In this document: piece by piece, positions 5,836-7,817 of the stretch | Layout of the letters: every line of letters begins with the position of its first letter | How positions within the stretch are numbered: position 1 is the first letter of the stretch | Source: Actinomycetota bacterium | Lineage (GTDB): Bacteria > Actinomycetota > Actinomycetes > S36-B12 | Direction: 5' to 3' | Assembly: GCA_027729865.1 (NCBI GenBank) | Contig: JAQCBM010000084.1 | Location: forward strand, 1-7,817 | DNA: 7,817 nucleotides | Notes under the pieces: generated by a model | Told to the model about the DNA's origin: nothing | The model's database searches: none | The model's input: only the letters and a program-made list of their open reading frames with translations | Made by a program: the position numbers and the translations under genes

Positions 5836-7632
5836 GTGCTTAAGGAGTTCAGCGTCCCGGCCATGGTGTCGGCCCCGACCACGGGAAACCTGACCGACCA
5901 CATCGTCGAGAACGACCGCACCAGCCCCAACCAGGTGGTGTTCTCGCTTCAGCGGGGTGATGCCTGGGTGGGCGTGACCGCCGGGCAGTTCCTCGCGGAC
6001 GTGAAGGCCATCGCCAAGGGCATCATCGCGAGCGGCGTCGAGGCCGGTCAGCGGATCGGCGTCATGTCCCGAACCCGCTACGAGTGGACCTTGGTCGATT
6101 ACGCCATCTGGTACGCCGGCGCGATTTCGGTTCCGATCTACGAGACCTCCTCAGCGGAGCAGGTCCACTGGAATCTCACGGACTCCGGTTCGGTTGCCAC
6201 TTTCTTGGAGAGCAACAAGAACAAGGTGGTCTTCGATCAGGTTGCCGCCGATCTCCCCGACGTCACTCGCGTGTGGGTTTTCGACAACGACGACCTTGAG
6301 ACCCTCAAGGCTGCCGGCGTAGGGGTATCGGACGAGGAACTGGAGGCGCGCCGCGCCACGGTCCAGCCCGACACCCTCGCGACGATCATCTACACCTCCG
6401 GGACCACCGGCCGCCCCAAGGGCTGCATGCTCACCCACAAGAACTTGATGTTCGAGGTAGACAACGTCATTGCAGCTCTGGACGACGTCTTCCGCGCCCC
6501 CGGTTCCTCCACCTTGCTGTTCTTGCCAGTGGCTCACGTTTTCGGGCGACTGATCCAGTTGGGCGCGGTGCGCGCCAAGGCCCGCCTGGGCCACGCTCCG
6601 GACATCAAGCAACTCCTACCCCTCCTGCAGAGCTTCCAGCCGACGTTCCTGCTGGCGGTTCCCCGCGTATTCGAGAAGATCTACAACTCCGCGCAGCAGA
6701 AGGCCGCCGCAGAGGGCAAGGGCAACATCTTCGACAAGGCGGCGCATACCGCGATCGAGTACAGCGAGTCGCTCGATGAAGGTGGCCCGAGCTTCGGCCT
6801 GAAACTCAAGCACGGCCTGTTCGACAAGCTCGTCTACAAGAAGCTGCGTGCGGCAATGGGCGGCAATGTCCAGTGGGCGGTTTCCGGCGGCGCGCCGCTG
6901 GGCGCACGCCTCGGCCACTTCTTCCGCGGTATCGGTGTGACCGTTCTCGAGGGCTACGGCTTAACCGAGACCTCAGCAGCCACCACGGTCAGTCGCCCGG
7001 ACGCCATCGAGGTCGGAGCCGTGGGTCAGCCGTTCCCGGGCGCCAGTGTGAGGGTCGCCGACGACGGTGAACTCATGCTGGCTGGCGATCAGATCTTCGT
7101 CGGCTACTGGAACAACCCGACGGCCACCGCCGAGGCCATCGAGCCGGATGGTTGGTTCCACTCGGGCGACATCGGTGAGATCGACGACCGCGGTTTCGTT
7201 CGTATCACTGGCCGCAAGAAGGAACTCATCGTGACGGCCGGCGGCAAGAACGTCGCCCCCGCGGTTCTCGAAGATCGCCTGCGGAGCCACGCCTTGGTCG
7301 GTCAGTGCATCGTGGTGGGTGATCAAAAGCCCTTCGTTGCAGCCGTGGTCACGCTCGACCCCGAAGCGTTGCCGATGTGGCTGAAGGTTGAAGGCAAGGA
7401 CGAGTCCATGACCGTCGCGGATGTGGTTGATGATCCGGACGTCCTCGCGCAGGTTCAAGGTGCCGTCGACGAAGCGAACAAGGCGGTGTCCAACGCCGAG
7501 GCCATCAAGAAGTTCGTCATCGTCGCCGATGAGTGGACTGAAGAAGGCGGACAGTTAACACCGTCGATGAAGCTCAAGCGCAACGTGGTGATGAAGGACT
7601 ACGAAGCGCAAATCGAGGGCATTTACGCCTAA
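5836..7632 (+). CDS. fadD15: Long-chain fatty-acid-CoA ligase, FadD15-like
   Basis: This AMP-forming enzyme activates long-chain fatty acids to acyl-CoA by way of an acyl-adenylate, in the cytoplasm or at the membrane face. It has 598 residues, normal for the FadD15 branch. Motifs in order are the P-loop YTSGTTGRPKG (186-196), SGGAPLG in the middle, GYGLTET (373-379) for adenylate binding, WFHSGDIG (440-447) with Asp445 for ribose, the hinge ITGRKKE (457-463), GGKNVAP and, near the end, PSMKLKR with the likely catalytic Lys579. The GTG at 5836 is supported by GAGGGAG at 5822-5828 with a 7-base spacer, and by the opening LKEFSVPA, which matches MREISVPA as remembered from M. tuberculosis FadD15. 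All catalytic parts are intact. Chain-length preference cannot be read from sequence. It converges on an NlpC/P60 gene and shares a terminator-like repeat with it. Confidence 0.96.
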   Translation: MLKEFSVPAMVSAPTTGNLTDHIVENDRTSPNQVVFSLQRGDAWVGVTAGQFLADVKAIAKGIIASGVEAGQRIGVMSRTRYEWTLVDYAIWYAGAISVPIYETSSAEQVHWNLTDSGSVATFLESNKNKVVFDQVAADLPDVTRVWVFDNDDLETLKAAGVGVSDEELEARRATVQPDTLATIIYTSGTTGRPKGCMLTHKNLMFEVDNVIAALDDVFRAPGSSTLLFLPVAHVFGRLIQLGAVRAKARLGHAPDIKQLLPLLQSFQPTFLLAVPRVFEKIYNSAQQKAAAEGKGNIFDKAAHTAIEYSESLDEGGPSFGLKLKHGLFDKLVYKKLRAAMGGNVQWAVSGGAPLGARLGHFFRGIGVTVLEGYGLTETSAATTVSRPDAIEVGAVGQPFPGASVRVADDGELMLAGDQIFVGYWNNPTATAEAIEPDGWFHSGDIGEIDDRGFVRITGRKKELIVTAGGKNVAPAVLEDRLRSHALVGQCIVVGDQKPFVAAVVTLDPEALPMWLKVEGKDESMTVADVVDDPDVLAQVQGAVDEANKAVSNAEAIKKFVIVADEWTEEGGQLTPSMKLKRNVVMKDYEAQIEGIYA

Positions 7633-7650
7633 CGGCAACGCTCAACTCAC

Positions 7651-7712
7651 GCTTCACAGCGGTCGGGCGGGTGGTCGGTTCTAACCGACTACTCGCCCGA
7701 TTCCGCTGAAGC
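7651..7712. terminator. Long inverted repeat, probable two-way terminator
   Basis: The arms 7663-7680 and 7683-7700 pair along about 17 of 18 positions, with two G-U pairs when read as plus-strand RNA and a loop of about 4 bases. After small bulges the pairing continues outward through GCGG/CCGC and GCTTCA/TGAAGC, to 7651 and 7712. The hairpin begins 18 bp after the fadD15 stop. It includes the stop codon and last nine or so sense codons of the convergent NlpC/P60 gene. There is no U-run, as is usual for actinobacterial terminators. Confidence 0.7.
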
Positions 7713-7817
7713 GGGAGGAATACCAGGGACCCAAGATGTTGGACACGACCACACCGGTTCGTGGATTGGCAGCGTGCACCATCTTGCCGTTCCCGATGTA
7801 CATCCCCACGTGGCGTG
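7681..7817 (-). CDS. NlpC/P60-family peptidase, C-terminal part only
   Basis: Only the last 44 codons are present; the gene runs off the window end. The translation contains RHVGMYIGNGKMVHAANP, the typical end of the NlpC/P60 papain-like fold. The His at 7810-7812 is the expected catalytic base. The His at 7774-7776, twelve residues later, is the third residue of the triad. The catalytic Cys and any signal peptide are outside the window. The family usually cuts peptidoglycan stem peptides outside the cell. The protein ends GIGRVVG and a TAG at 7681-7683. From memory, an NlpC/P60 gene also lies a few genes beyond fadD15 in M. tuberculosis (Rv2190c) and near the matching gene in Corynebacterium. 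Confidence 0.88.
   Translation of the reverse strand, partial: RHVGMYIGNGKMVHAANPRTGVVVSNILGPWYSSRFSGIGRVVG

Noticed and set aside
6151..7458. Three minus-strand open frames of 100-161 codons inside fadD15
   Set aside because: They lie opposite highly conserved acyl-CoA ligase motifs and have no ribosome sites or known domains.

Overview
The window looks like chromosomal DNA from a GC-rich actinobacterium. The evidence is G/C-biased third codon positions, GTG starts next to ATG starts, TANNNT -10 elements placed where leaderless genes would need them, and above all the gene content. Several products read like members of one actinobacterial neighbourhood: a FadD15-type long-chain acyl-CoA ligase, two SRPBCC proteins, an ArsA-like protein with an HSP20-like tail, a small CxxC protein, a ROK glucokinase and an NlpC/P60 protein. 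From memory, this resembles the Mycobacterium tuberculosis Rv2183c-Rv2190c region and the glk region of Corynebacterium. The order is not resolved. In-frame TTA codons in fadD15 and in the first phosphoesterase argue mildly against Streptomyces. No tRNA, rRNA, IS element, CRISPR array or phage gene was seen.

Layout. Positions 1-1261 (+) hold a metallophosphoesterase of the PPA1498 type, cut at its N-terminus by the window edge. It is followed at 1302 (+) by a small protein with two membrane segments. A 27-bp tandem repeat (1669-1742) lies between that gene and the convergent glucokinase gene. From 5695 down to 1739 everything is on the minus strand: SRPBCC protein, metallophosphoesterase, a 49-bp gap with a likely promoter, second SRPBCC protein, ArsA-like protein, small CxxC protein, ROK glucokinase. 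Most of these genes overlap or nearly touch, so they probably form one or two operons. Gene fadD15 (5836-7632, +) diverges from this block across a 140-bp region with repeats. It converges on an NlpC/P60 gene, of which only the last 44 codons are in the window. A long inverted repeat, probably a two-way terminator, spans that junction and runs into the NlpC/P60 coding sequence.

How the genes may work together: fadD15 activates long-chain fatty acids. The SRPBCC proteins have a fold that commonly binds hydrophobic ligands. The ArsA-like protein belongs to a family of membrane or protein-targeting ATPases, but its P-loop is eroded here. The glucokinase supplies glucose-6-phosphate. A link to lipid or envelope metabolism is an inference from conserved context. 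I see no clearly new defence or mobile system. The most unusual items are the eroded ArsA-like protein, the tandem repeat with an in-frame stop in every unit, and the terminator-like repeat inside a coding end.
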